Assembly (NCBI GenBank): GCA_033239525.1
Contig: BSYO01000026.1
Location: forward strand, 6,138,001-6,202,000
Reading direction: 5' to 3'
From: Nepenthes gracilis
Lineage: Eukaryota; Streptophyta; Magnoliopsida; Caryophyllales; Nepenthaceae
Length of the DNA: 64,000 nt
The notes beneath the pieces are model-generated. The model ran no database searches, had not been told where the DNA came from, and was given only the letters and a program-made list of their open reading frames with translations. How positions within the stretch are numbered: position 1 is the first letter of the stretch; each line of letters opens with the position of its first letter. Below, in pieces: positions 45,641 through 57,249 of this stretch. The translations under genes were made by a program, and so were the position numbers.

Positions 45641-46288
45641 CTCAGGGCATCCATGACTACATTTGCTTTCCCCGGCCAATACTGAATCTCACAATCATAA
45701 TCTTTGAGGAACTCGATCCATCGTCGCTGCCTCATATTCAATTCCTTCTACAAGAACAAATATCTGAGGCTCTTGTGGTCAGGTACACTAAAAACTCTTC
45801 GCCATACAAATACTGTCTACAGATTTTCAATGCGAACACCACAGCAGCAAGCTCCAAATCGTGGGTGGGTAGTTCTTCTCATAGACTTTTAATTGCTGAG
45901 ACCCCTAGGCTACTACCTTTCCCCTTTGCATCAGGACACACCCGAGTCCCAATTTAGAAGCATCACAATATACTTTGAACCCACCAGAATTATCAGGAAG
46001 AGTTAGAATCGAGACAGTCGTCAACCGATCTTTCAACTCTTGGAAGCTTTGGTCACACTCCTCGGTCCAATCAAAGCTCGCTTCCTTCTTCATCAAGATG
46101 GGTGAGGGTAAGGCTATTTGAGAAAAATTATCCACGAAATGGCGGTAATAACCGTCCATCCCCAAAAAGCTTCGGACCTCCGACACGGTCGTAGGTCGAC
46201 TCCGATTAATCACCGCTTTGATTTTCTGCAAGTCTACTGAGATGCTTCCATCAGAAATTATATGGCCCAAGAATACTACCTTATCGAG
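45641..46288 (-). pseudogene. RNase H of D
   Basis: The open stretch 46270-45905 contains the RT connection (SFDWTEECDQSFQELKDRL) and the RNase H start FKVYCDASKLGLGCVLMQ, with the catalytic Asp in YCDAS. The end near 45650 has the usual [12 protein letters not shown] motif. It would remove genomic RNA during replication. Confidence 0.82.
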
Positions 46289-46858
46289 TCAAAACTCACA
46301 TTTCTTTAACTTTACAAACAACTGGTACTCTCGAAGAGTCTGTAGTACTATTCTCAAGTGCCCCTCATGCTCGGTGCAATCCTTGGAATAAATCAAAATA
46401 TCATCAATGAAAATTACGACAAACTTATCCAAATACGGCTGGAAGACCCGATTCATCAGATCCATAAACACGGCTGATGCATTAGTCAACCTGAACGGCA
46501 TCACAAGGAACTCGTAGTGACCATATCTCGTTTAGAAAGCCGTCTTTGCCACATCCTCCTACTTAATGCGAAGCTGATGATATCCTGACTGAATATCAAT
46601 CTTAGAATACACTTGGGACCCCTGTAACTAGCCAAAGAGGTCATCGATCCGCAGTAACGGGTACTTGTTCTTGATTGTGATCTTATTCAACTCACGATAA
46701 TCTATACACAGTCTCAATGGCCCATCTTTCTTCATGACAAATAGGACCGGAGTGCCCCACGGTGAAACATTGGGTCTAATAAAACCCATATCGAGTAAGT
46801 CCTACAACTACTGTTTTAACTCCTTCAACTCAGCAGGGGCCATACGATAGGAAAATTT
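46289..46858 (-). pseudogene. Reverse transcriptase of D
   Basis: Palm motifs in the open stretch 46504-46289: [20 protein letters not shown], then [15 protein letters not shown] with the catalytic Asp pair intact. The upstream finger part (46505-46858) carries stops. This is the only reverse transcriptase active site visible in the whole window. Confidence 0.88.
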
Positions 46859-47608
46859 TTATATGGGTGTCGATCCCGGTACAAGATCAATCCCAAACTC
46901 GATCTCACAGCATGGTGGCTGAGAAAGCAACTTGTCAGAGAACACGTCTTCAAATTCGCACACCATCGGAATGTCTTTTAGGGATGTCTCCCGACTCTCC
47001 ACCACACTGACATAAGCCAAAAAGGCTTCACACCCACTTCTGAATAAATGATGAACCTGTAGAGTAGAAATGAAACTAGATGACTCCACTCTACGAACTC
47101 CCTGAACATAAAAAGGTTCACATTCTGGAAAAGCAAAATCAACCCTTTTGTGAAAACGATCAATAGTAGCATGGTGCTTGGATAGCCAATTCATACCCAA
47201 AATAATATCAAAGTCACACATATCTAGTAAAATCAGATCAACAACTAGAGAAAGCCCATTCACCTCCACAATACACCCTGGGTAGGATATGTCGATCACA
47301 ATAGAAAACCCAGTGGGCATGGATACGACCAAAGAAAAATTAAGGGTCATGGAAGCGGGTATAATACGACAAGCCAGTCGAGGAGAAATAAATGAGTGTG
47401 TGGACCCAGAGTCAAAAAGTACTGAGCAAGAAATACCACAAACAGGAAGTATACCTTCTACCACCTCAACTGATACTCTGGCCTCACTAGTAGACACTGT
47501 AAAAGCTTTACCCCGCACTACTGGCTTCAGACCTTGGACCCTCGATGATTGAAGGCAATCTTTGGCTTTATGCCCCAACTGGCCACAAGTGAAGCAAGCA
47601 CCTGTCAT
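46859..47608 (-). CDS. Zinc knuckle and aspartic protease of D (249-codon open stretch)
   Basis: On - from 47608: CCHC knuckle CFTCGQLGHKAKDC (residues about 5-18), then the retropepsin site VLFDSGSTHSFIS (about residue 64), the closing motif DIILGMNWLSKHHATIDRF (about residue 132), and the linker into RT ending CCEIEFGIDLVPGSTPI. It is the longest uninterrupted coding stretch in the window. In an intact element it is an internal part of the Gag-Pol polyprotein. Confidence 0.88.
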   Translation of the reverse strand: MTGACFTCGQLGHKAKDCLQSSRVQGLKPVVRGKAFTVSTSEARVSVEVVEGILPVCGISCSVLFDSGSTHSFISPRLACRIIPASMTLNFSLVVSMPTGFSIVIDISYPGCIVEVNGLSLVVDLILLDMCDFDIILGMNWLSKHHATIDRFHKRVDFAFPECEPFYVQGVRRVESSSFISTLQVHHLFRSGCEAFLAYVSVVESRETSLKDIPMVCEFEDVFSDKLLSQPPCCEIEFGIDLVPGSTPI

Positions 47609-48495
47609 CTTGGGACAAGGTCTATCTCATGTGTCCTCCCACAATGCTTACACGAACCCACCGAAGCTTGAGAAGACAAGGAGATTTGGGCACTCCTTTA
47701 TTCAGAAACTGGCTGCTTGAACTTCTTGTATGGTCTTCCCGAGCTAGCCCCAGAGCTAGCACTTACCCCACTCTTACTTGACGACCTCTTCTTAAAAAAT
47801 TCTTCCTTAGCATGCTCCTATTAGATCAAAGCTCGATCTAGTACATCAGCATAAGTGGTCAACTTAAGGGTCGCCAGCTGCTTCCAGATGTCGTCCCAGC
47901 TGGCCTAGTGAGAACTTCCTGGTCTTCCTTTCCTCGTCTTCAACCATATAAGGAGAAAATCGTGACAACTCCGAAAACTTGGCATCATACTCCGCCACGG
48001 TCTGGTTTCCCGCCTCAAATCTGAGAAATTCCTCCTCTTTTTGAACATGGAGGCTAGACAAAAAATACTTCTCTAAGAATACATCATCAAACATTTTCTA
48101 GGTAATCTCAGTCTTTGGTACACCCAACGCTCCTTTCTTCATTTGCCACTAATGGTATGTCTCACCTTCCAACCAATAAGATGTAAACAGCACCCAATCT
48201 TCCTCAGGGCATCTGATCACTACAAATACCTTCTTCAAACTTTCTAGTCACGTGTCTGCCTTGATCAGGTCAGGCTCCCCTAAAAACGCTAGCACTCATT
48301 CCTAAACGAAACGATCATAAGCGAATGGCCCCGGATTGATAGGAGCCTGGATGGGAGTCGAAGCAGGAATAGGGGCAAGATGTTGCTGCTCATATTCTCA
48401 AAGATGTTTGTAAAACGCCCCAACAAATTTAAATACTCTGCCTCCCGATCTTGGGGCAGGTCATCCCCTTGCGAACCTCAACGTCTGGGCGGCAT
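47609..48495 (-). pseudogene. gag of D
   Basis: The probable start is at 48495 (MPPRR followed by a stop). The retrotransposon gag core lies at 48094-47864 (DDVFLEKYFLSSLHVQKEEE, then TVAEYDAKFSELSRFSPYMV). It forms the virus-like particle. Several stops and a frameshift occur. Confidence 0.82.
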
Positions 48496-48736
48496 AATCA
48501 ACTTTAAAATCCACCACTAAAAGAGAAACAATTATGGGTTAGGCCAAATATTGAACCCTTGCTACGACATTACTAAATACGCTGACACATACATAATTAA
48601 GAAAAACATCCCAAACGAGAGTACTTAAGTTAGCTATCCTGACTTGGTCATTTTATTCCTACGTTCACTCATTCGGCCTTAACCTATACTATCCTAAACT
48701 TTCGCATAAATTTAGAACAATTCTAAGGCATCCCTT

Positions 48737-48747
48737 CTCTGATACCA
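48737..48747 (-). promoter_or_regulatory. tRNA-Met primer binding site of D
   Basis: On - it reads TGGTATCAGAG, two bases inside the 5' LTR. Confidence 0.92.
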
Positions 48748-48749
48748 AC

Positions 48750-51060
48750 TGTGAAGGATCGGGTTATTTTCCTTATAATAACCTCTATTAATAAACACAT
48801 AATTTAAGTCTAATAATAATAATATAAAATTTCTGTAGAAAATTGAATAGAGTTCCGATTGTAAATCAGACGTTTGTCAAAATACAAACACATATAATCA
48901 ACTCAGTATAATAATCAACAACAAATCCCACAATGCAACAACACAATTTATAATTTATCGCGCTACATAGGATCTGAATGCCATGACAAAAGGGGTGGCA
49001 CCAACATTATGACTCCAATACAATGCCAGCCAGAAAGGATGCCAACTAGGAACCTCAATCACGTCCACAATAAGAAAAACCTATGAAGCATAACAACCAA
49101 AATATACAGCAAAAACTAAACCTTCATCCATCCACATAAACATCAATAACATCATGGGACATAATTTATACAATTTTCAAAAATAGAACAAAACTCCTAT
49201 CTCATACATATGATCAAAGTAAGTCCAAGTCTCAAACTTTGCACGCGATATCAGCTGTCTATTACGCTTCTATGGCCTACTCAGTCTCGTTAGGCATCAG
49301 TGCATTCTCATCTGAAAGGAGAGAAAGCAAGTGTGAGGGTACAACTCAACAAATGAAATCATATATCACTACAATAAGGAGATAAATAATGTAAACGATA
49401 ATAGATGGGGGAAGACGTATCCTTGAAACGAAACAGAAACATGAGAGAAAAGGGGACATCTGGGATCGCCTAGGCCACATGTTTACACTAATTATATTTT
49501 ATATATTTTTATTAATCTTTGTGGACCAGAGTCAGTAGGTCGTACTAACCAATGATGCAAGAGGACGAGAAAAGAAATGTGTTCGCTACACATTCTAAAG
49601 AACCACTACATTTTAGGCCTGTAGCTCTCGTCCATTGGCTATATTTTAGGCCTGTAGCTCTCGGCCATCAGCTACATTTTAGGCCTGTAGCGCTCGATCA
49701 TCACAATTTGCCCCAAATCTCCTGGAGATTAGGGCAATCCTCGTTCTTTCACAGTAGTATCCTAAGGTGTACCACAAACATCACCCGCCCCCATGAGCGG
49801 CCAGAGTATTTCTTAGGTTCCTACCATGATTTACGTGGCAAACCAGAGGGCACCACCCAATGAACATAAGTCCATGGTCCTAGTTTCAAGATTTAGTCTT
49901 TCCTTGAGGGAGGATACACCACATTCCATTTACATTCTCCAATTGGGTGATTGCATTCCTATCACATGTCTCCATCCGAGAGATCAAATCCATCATATCG
50001 TACTTTGTGGATTTCCCTCCATTTACTTGTATGATTCATATCTTTCTTTTGGACTTAAATCTTTTGATAATACATTTCATGTGCTTGGACATTAAATATA
50101 TAGAGGAGAGGGAAATTTCTTACCTCAATATACCATTTCACCTTGGAGGTCCTCCGGAGCACAATTCTTTAAATTTGGACCACAATTTCTTATTTCCAAG
50201 GCTTACAATGTAAGATGAACATTTAGACATAAATTTCATAACAATTAAATGGAGGTAAATCATGTAAATGCATACATTCATCTCGGGTGAACAGTGTCAG
50301 GGAACATTTAGAGCTTTCGGACGCCGTAAACGGGTCAAAACTTATAAAATCGACTGTCCGGCCGATATATATGTATAAATAAGACGTGGTGATTCATATT
50401 TTGTGGTCAATTTATCAAAATATAGTGAGAAAAATGGAAAGCCCCAATTTTGCATGGGTTAGGGTTTGGCAGAACCCAACCAGACGAATCGGTGAGTAAA
50501 TCAAGCAATAAACTACATATTTCTCGAACATTAGACATGGGTAGGTATCGAGATGAAAATGCCCGATGAAAAACAAGTAACGATCGAAAGAGAATGAGTA
50601 GTGAGTATGATTACAATTACCTCGACGCATACCATAATCTTTATAATTAGCTCTCGGATGGATTTGAACACCTCGGCCTCGATCTCCTCTCTCTCTCTCT
50701 AGTTTAGCACTCTTCCTCTCTTCAAGGGTTTCGTTGTGTGGGAAATGTAAAAATGCGAAGCAAGTCGCGTATTTAAAGTCGTCGGGCTCTCGGCGCCAGG
50801 CCAACGGGGCAGTGAGCGCGGCCTCACTGCCAGCTCGTGCTCGAGCGCACAGAGCGCATAGCGAGCACTGTGCCACTGCCCTCTTACGCTCGAGCACACA
50901 GCAGGTGCAGCTCTGTTGGCAGCACTCCAACGGTCCGTAACCCGATTTTTCCTCGGTTTAATTTTTGATATATCTACTTTCATGTACAATAGACCTAGTA
51001 TTAATTATTATTAGATTACTTACCTTCTATTTATTATATTTTTAGGCTCGAAGCCTCACA
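48750..51060 (-). repeat. 5' LTR of D (2311 bp)
   Basis: The ends are TGTGA...TCACA, homologous to 39985-42268. It has three ~33 bp tandem units at 49605-49700 (against two in the other LTR), a (CT)n run at 50682-50705 and a CTCGAGC island at 50785-50925. Confidence 0.92.
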
Positions 51061-51079
51061 CTAGTCCCTCCCCCAAAAC

Positions 51080-51260
51080 AAAAAAGTGCTGAGGAATCTT
51101 GATAATGATGCTGCTTTAGTTGTTATACATCTCGTTAGGTTGTTTTGAGTCTTGTCCATTTGTTTGCATCATTCAAAAAATTCTCGAATCTTCACTATCC
51201 ATTCGTACGCTTTTTACTATTCATAAATAATAACTTTGTTGGGTATTGTAGCACTTTGTC
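51080..51260 (-). promoter_or_regulatory. Promoter remnant of B2, TATA part lost
   Basis: On - the module tataacaactaaagcagcatcattatcaaga (51135-51105) matches the A1/A2 promoters. The sequence then jumps at about 51085 straight to the leader segment downstream of the primer site (gggggagggactag), deleting TATA, transcription start and primer site. Confidence 0.65.
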
Positions 51261-51339
51261 TTGTAGTAGTAGGTGATTCTTTGAGTGGAGAATTTTGAGT
51301 GGAGATCATGGAGAATATGTTCCCGCAGGAAATGTTAGG

Positions 51340-51366
51340 GGAAATCATGGTTTTTTTTTTTTTTTT
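51340..51366 (-). other. A-tract after the last type B ORF
   Basis: A run of about 17-18 T on + (A on -) lies between the end of the last B2 frame (51399) and the promoter module. It could be a remnant of a polyadenylated or slipped terminus, or a homopolymer expansion. Confidence 0.4.
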
Positions 51367-51398
51367 GAAAACATTATCTACTACAATAATGTAATATA

Positions 51399-52010
51399 TT
51401 AAAAACTAAAAGGATCTTGAACATGTCCAACTGGATCTATAATCGGGTCGAATGTTGGTGGATTTGTCGATGGAGTTGTAGGCTGAGAAGGTACGGCTGC
51501 ATGAGCTGTTGCAAGATCTTTTGCAAGTGCGGCTTCAGCTGCTGCAAGGTCTGGTTCGGCGGCCATGGATGCCCAACTTTTGCATTGTTTTTGTATAAGT
51601 ATTTTCAATTTGTTTTGCAAAGTTTTTATTTGCTGGAGCATATCCTTCATGTCATCAAGAACTTGAACTGTAGGTCTTGGATGAGAATTCCTTTGTAATC
51701 TATGTGATCGTTCAGATGGTGTAGGAGATGTCCTTGGAATCTGTATAACTGGTTCTTTTGCTTGAAACATTTGATTGTACAAAATTTCCACAACTGAATT
51801 TCCACAGTGAGATATTCTTGGCGACATTTCTTTTACTTCTTGATGAAAAGAATTTTTAACATGAATATCTACCTGAATCTTCATTGGTATAATTGTCGTA
51901 TAATCAAATTTATCCCACAATTTTACTTTGAAGTCTCGTACAATTGATAATGGTGAATCGTGATAAAATGTAATAGCGTACAATTGATAATGGTATAATG
52001 CCCAAGACAT
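51399..52010 (-). CDS. Type B C-terminal protein of B2, 203 aa open
   Basis: An uninterrupted frame from Met 52010. Its N-terminal part is aromatic-rich (IVRDFKVKLWDKF near residues 25-37), followed by a Ser/Pro linker, a likely coiled coil (LQQIKTLQNKLKILIQKQ near residues 124-141) and an Ala-rich then Pro/Thr-rich tail. It probably continues the frame seen at 52445-51923. The aromatic FKVKxWDKF pattern recalls plant caulimovirid-type polyproteins. I do not recognise a defined domain. Confidence 0.45.
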   Translation of the reverse strand: MSWALYHYQLYAITFYHDSPLSIVRDFKVKLWDKFDYTTIIPMKIQVDIHVKNSFHQEVKEMSPRISHCGNSVVEILYNQMFQAKEPVIQIPRTSPTPSERSHRLQRNSHPRPTVQVLDDMKDMLQQIKTLQNKLKILIQKQCKSWASMAAEPDLAAAEAALAKDLATAHAAVPSQPTTPSTNPPTFDPIIDPVGHVQDPFSF

Positions 52011-53890
52011 GATCCATGGAATAGCGTAGTCAATATGAAAGGTAATCTTTCGATGATCTGAAAAATATTTCTGGAGTAAGTTTTCATAGTAAAGTTGTTA
52101 TTCATTAATGGTAGTAGGATAAATAGTAGGACAATGTCCAAAGTACAACCACCATTCGGTAAACCAAAAAAGAAAATGTTTAGGACAAGTTTATTTAAAT
52201 TTGAAGAACCAAGAATGACTGTAAGAACGGAGATAAAATGCATTATACCATGCATCTTTGTAATCCCGATAATTATATCTCATGAGATGATAATAAACTG
52301 AGAATAATTTGATATTTAAAGGATCTAAAGCCATTTCTTGATAGAATCTGACTCTTTTAATCTTGCAGATAGAATAACTGATAGAATTTTCTTTTAATTT
52401 CGATGATGTTTTAATTTTATGGAATCCGAATCAACAAGAATCAATTCATAAAATGTTGAGTTTTAAGAGGTTCGGCAGTAGAGTATAAACAATCTTGAGG
52501 AAACATTTTAGTGGTACATTTGCGTAATTCCTACAATAATGATGGTTTGTATAACCCAGTCATAGCAATATGTTATTTTGGAGGTTTGATAAATTAATCA
52601 ATTTGGGTAAGAGGTTGAGAAGAAGATGATGAAGAGGCTCGTGCTTGATGTAGAGAGTTATATTGTGTAGGTATAATTTGTAGTGATATCATTGCATAGT
52701 GGCGAGCTGTTTATTTGGTTGGAGTAAAAGAAGGTTAAACTTGTTTACCTTTGTCTTTTTTAGGAGGTATACTGGTGTTGTAGGAAGGTGTGAAGCTAAA
52801 TAAATTTTTGTTAAAAATCGAGATAATAAATTTATAAAATAAATTTGTTAAAAGTAACTTTGGATGACAAATAGTTATGTCAAATATATTTTGTTTAATA
52901 TAAAGTCTTTCTTGAAATTGATAATTTAAGAGAAAACTTTGTATGCATTGATTACCTATATTTATTATGCAAAAAACGTGAGTTTTTTGAACACATGAGT
53001 GGAGAAAGCATAGATAATATGAGTGTGTGATTTGTACTGTGTCTAGTTTATAGTTCTTTCTATTTAATCCTGAAAATTGATAATGCCATGGTGCTATATT
53101 GTTAAGAACACTTTTCGATTGATTAATTAATTGTAAAGAGAGATCAGAAATTATTTGACGTAATGAGAACGTATTTTGTTTACAGGCTAAATTGGTTTTA
53201 GTAGAGATATTTTGCCATGTGGTTTTTCTTATTTGATAATCTAGTAGAGATTTATTTGATGTTTGAACTATCCATTTCAGAGATTGGTTTTGATTATAAC
53301 TATTCTGTTTTTCATATCTAAAATTTTTATTTTTTCCATTTTTGTCTTTCCAATATTCTAATTTTAATCATTTTGCTATTTTTCTAATTATTTTCTTTTT
53401 ATTAATGGAATTAATAGGCTGATATACTTTTTTAATATTTTGATAATATTTTTGAGTTTGTTTAACATAGTCATGAAAGAGATTTTGTTTATTATTGAAT
53501 CGTTTATAGTCTTGTAGACATAATTTTGGATATAAATGCGTTGAAAAAGTGAATGATAATCATATACCCTCCAAACATAATATGTTTGAGCAAATGATGG
53601 AAAGGATGAGGAACGTGATCAGCTAAAAAAGGATCATGCCAGGAAAAATTATAGAAAAATAGATTTTTACTCATAGAAATGAATTCAGATATAGCTAAAT
53701 AGGGTATAATATTCGTCATCAAAGGAGTAGCTATAATAGGAGTGATAATATTTTCAAAAGTATCTTTAATATTTGTATCTATCGTAACAGTTACAGTGCT
53801 ATGGTGATATTCGGCTGTTTGAATTCAATTAAGTTGATCATGTAAAGATACGTGAGCAAGACTAAGTTGTTGCGTAGAAGAACTGTTATG
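52011..53890 (-). pseudogene. Type B polyprotein region of B2
   Basis: Counterpart of 35416-37300 in B1. The best preserved pieces are 52255-51923 and 53722-53504 (SKNLFFYNFSWHDPF, H/P-rich). Stops and frameshifts are frequent. The Lys-rich stretch recurs near 53390-53450. Confidence 0.45.
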
Positions 53891-54626
53891 ATCTTCATTA
53901 AGAGTGAAAGCATTTTTCCGCCAAAATTTTAATGTTCCCGTAAAGCCAATGACAATGAACTTAGTGGCCTTCGGTTCAGTCATTGATGGATTACATACAC
54001 AATACGTAGAAGCAGTAACACCCATATCATGTAGTAAACATGTAATTTTATATTTAGATTTACCGTCATGATTCCATTTATATATGTTATTAGCATCATA
54101 AATACAAGGCACATATTGATATCGTTCTTCATATTGGATATCAGGTAGTATGGTTCTAGGATAGTAATTTTTAGTAAAATATCTAGGAGGATTTGGATTA
54201 TTTTTTACTCTATTTATCTCCTGATCAGTCACAACTTCCTCTTGTGGTAGATGATCAAGTGTTTGAATTGCTAAGAGGTCAGAGAATGGGAATGGCCTTT
54301 CTATTTTTTCAACAACCTCTGATTCCTCATTGATTGTTGGTGTTGATTCCATGCTTATCAGTGGTTCATTTGATTGATACGGTGTAGGTGTTATATCAAA
54401 TGTGTCTTCTAGGTCTATAGTAGTTGTAGACATATCTTTTTATTGTGGCAAGATCTTGTTGTAATTTGTCAGCTTCTTGAACTTCTGCGGGTTTGGTCAT
54501 CAAAGAGTTCTCCTTTTCTTTTACTACTGAACTAGACTTGTTTTGGTAGGTAATTTTAGTTACGTTGTTTCTTATGTAAGGAAGAAACCATTCGAAAAAT
54601 AGTAAATTTTGTTTAAATGATATCAT
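53891..54626 (-). pseudogene. Gag/coat-like N-terminal region of B2 (type A style)
   Basis: Open stretches 54626-54396 and 54433-53825 on - match A1 (20553-21065) and A2 (30090-30790), including the PSQSNEPL/PYQSNEPL region and the GFTGTLKFW segment (near 53945-53920). At about 53890 the frame continues into type B sequence (HNSSSTQQL, also in B1 near 37295) instead of the type A continuation. This is the best preserved copy of the region. Confidence 0.65.
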
Positions 54627-54935
54627 CGTTTGTTTCCACAGAATTCTATATTCTTCTAGTTCGTCTTTAGAAAATGAACTAAAATACCATTCCCGAATAT
54701 TTTTTATTTTTGTCTAACATAAATTCTTTACGTAATAATTCAATATTTGGGACGAATTCCATTCTGGTGTTTAAAAAGTTTTGATAGTTGAGTATAATTA
54801 AAGACTCTCTTGAAGTATTTTCATAATTTGAAGTTTAACTATTTCCCCTGATAAGTTCGTTTAGCTAAGTTGTCATGATTTAATTTTCTTATGACTTAAG
54901 GCATAAATCTACACAAACTTAAGAAATACGACATA
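54627..54935 (-). other. Leader and polyprotein start of B2
   Basis: Matches A2 at 29745-30110 (ttaaatcataagaaaattaaatc region), with stops. The upstream boundary with R3-derived DNA is at about 54935. Confidence 0.55.
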
Positions 54936-54939
54936 AGTA

Positions 54940-55380
54940 TTTTCAATGCTATCCGTTGACCAGACGAAAGACTAATGAGCTAGTAAAAGCCCAAGAGCAG
55001 GATGGCCAACTTGGAACCAAAAAAGTCAACACTTCCGTTAATCGAAAGTAGGACCGGTTGACCGGTTGAAGACCAGACCTCATGTGGCCCAAGCCCCGAT
55101 TGGTCCACGTGTTTGTCTTCAAGCCACAACGGTCTTCCCCCCTAATTTCACGCTCTCCACAGAATGCAATCTCCATTGTAACGGTTGCTTTTAGGATCGA
55201 TACACATCCCTGAAAGAAGGCGCCAGAATCCATTCCTTATCTGCAATAAACTCTAATGGTTATAGAATGTAGAAGGAAAGCAATCAAATTAATGACTATT
55301 GCAACCATAAAGGCTCCACATCAAAAAAGGCAGTGATCCGAGAACCACATCAGAAAAGGTATACCCGACTACTTCTAAAA
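54940..55380 (+). repeat. R3 LTR fragment (internal part)
   Basis: Homologous to about 58765-59160 (gacgaaagactaatgagctag, then aagcccaagag; later catgtggcccaagccccgattgg). Both LTR ends are missing. It joins B2 on one side and a family B LTR fragment on the other. Confidence 0.75.
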
Positions 55381-57249
55381 TGCCATGCGCGTTTTTCCTT
55401 CGCCATTTTCGACAGAACCATGAAGGAGAGGGAGAAGGGAGATCGAAAAAGAGAAGGAGGAGAAATCTGGCCGTTCCGCTTCGATCCGAATAAAAATAAC
55501 GGTAGATCAAGCTTAGACAAGTGTATTTCGGACGTTATATACCATTTTTATAGTATTTTAATATCTCAGATATTATATTTATGCGTTAAATCTATATTTC
55601 TCAATATTTACTATAAATAAAGTATATTTCTCCAATTAATCAAACTGATGTCATATTTATCTACATGTATGGCAATATATGGCATCAATTTCATGAAAAT
55701 CATGTATTTGGTATTTGATTTATGTCTGAAAGCTCTGCGTGAAACCCTAGCTCAAAATTTGATGACTTTTGGTTTAAATGCATGATTTTGTATATGTATT
55801 TGGATTTATGGCCTTTATTTTGTGAATAAACATGTATTTAGTGCTCGATTTAAGTTTGGAAGTTTTGTATTGAACCCTAGAACGAAAATTTGGGAAATTT
55901 TATTGGAAACTTGGAATGTAGATGATTTAAAAGTTAATCGCTGCCTTGTAAAGTTTATTAAATGATTTATATCTGAAAACTTTGCATAGAACTACATTAT
56001 CGAACTATGGAAGCTTATGAAATTGTTTAAAAGAGTGATTAAATGAAATTTGGATTTGGCCTTGAAATATGGTGATTTTGATCATAGAATTTCAAACAAA
56101 TGTATTGAATTAAGTTAATCAGTAAGAAAATCGGACCTAGAATTATTATACAGTCAAATAAGATTCTCCGATATGCCTTAGAACATTGTAGAGTAATCGA
56201 GGATGACTATTGAATTATCGAGCCATCGGACTATCGAACCATAAAACCATCAAATTGATGTATAAACTATCGAACCATCGGCCTTTGATTGTGTGGATTG
56301 AACACAATCTATCCTGAATCATTCGCCCATGGGCTAAGTAGAGTATACTGGATGGGTTCCTAAAATATCAAACTAGAAGTTCTAAAGAACAAATGAGATT
56401 TGGAACTATTTTATGGATTCCGATACATGTTTAAATAGAGTTATATTTTCTTCCTATTTTCTATGAACACTTTTGTTCTTCTAATATTATCATGGTTTTT
56501 CTATTCTAGCGTAATTGTGTTTGCATGAAAGTATGAATTATGATTATCGAAACTTGTTTATATTGAAGTAGGCTTTTCTCATAATTTCTGTATATGTTTC
56601 TGTTCTTGACAATTTTAATGACCTTCTACATTTATATTTTGCATGAAAGTATTATATTCTGTATGTTTTGGTACCTTATTGGGTTTTGGTTCACTATTTT
56701 ATTTTTTTTCCTCCAAATAAGGTTATAGAGACAATACTAGATGATCAGGCATAATTAGAACTAGCAAGAAAAATTTAGTACTTTGAAGTTATTCTAAAGA
56801 TTTTAAAAAATCAAATAGTTATACATATTCCATAGAGTTTTGTAAAGAAAATTATATACAAATAATTATAGCATGTTCTGTAAACTGTTAAATTTGTATT
56901 TATGCTTTCACAGATCATGTCTTGGATATAGTTGCTTCCGCTATATATTTTCTAGATTTTCTACAAGTCCTAGCAGGTATCTCTCATATGATTTTATTAT
57001 AGCGGATAGGATTATTGAAATGAAGCCATGGATTGCATTTGTGGTCCTGTGTATGAGTGTTGTGTGATAAATTGTGGTAATGGTATAGTTGTGTGCATGT
57101 TTTGATTATGTTATACAGGTTCATGTTTCTATTTAGCCCAATTTTAGGAGAGACTCTACCTATTTTCTCCTAAAATCTTAAGTTGGGATTTGGGCTTCTA
57201 TTCCTATATCTATAATAATAGAATTATAAAAAAAATCCATTCTGTCACA
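55381..57249 (+). repeat. Family B LTR fragment, copy 3 (5' truncated)
   Basis: Homologous to copies 1 and 2 from about the taaaaataacggtagatc block (55492) to the end TTCTGTCACA at 57249. The first few hundred bases, including the GC island, are absent. The 5' boundary is approximate. It abuts R3 pol directly. Confidence 0.7.

Larger units (their letters stand above)
39985..51060 (-). mobile_element. D: Ty3/Gypsy chromovirus (Tekay/Del-like), 11076 bp
   Basis: A complete element on - with LTRs 48750-51060 (5') and 39985-42268 (3'), primer site 48737-48747, purine tract 42269-42282 and a 5 bp duplication CTAGT. Gene order on -: gag, zinc knuckle, protease, RT, RNase H, integrase, chromodomain. 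LTRs above 2 kb and the C-terminal chromodomain-like segment suit the Tekay/Del clade. A solo LTR splits the integrase. Multiple stops show it is inactive. Confidence 0.92.
51066..54935 (-). mobile_element. B2: endogenous caulimovirid, type B copy 2 (chimeric)
   Basis: Read on -, it opens with a leader and gag/coat-like N-terminus of type A style (54900-53895), switches at about 53890 to the type B half (53890-51399), and ends with a promoter module at 51260-51080. It has no movement protein, protease or RT. The 5' end abuts an R3 LTR fragment near 54935. It runs directly into B1 except for the D insertion. Confidence 0.75.

Noticed and set aside
50415..50930. 171-aa frame on - in the D 5' LTR
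   Set aside because: An LTR interior running through the CTCGAGC island. In the other LTR only shorter stretches remain open. A chance frame in a GC-rich island.
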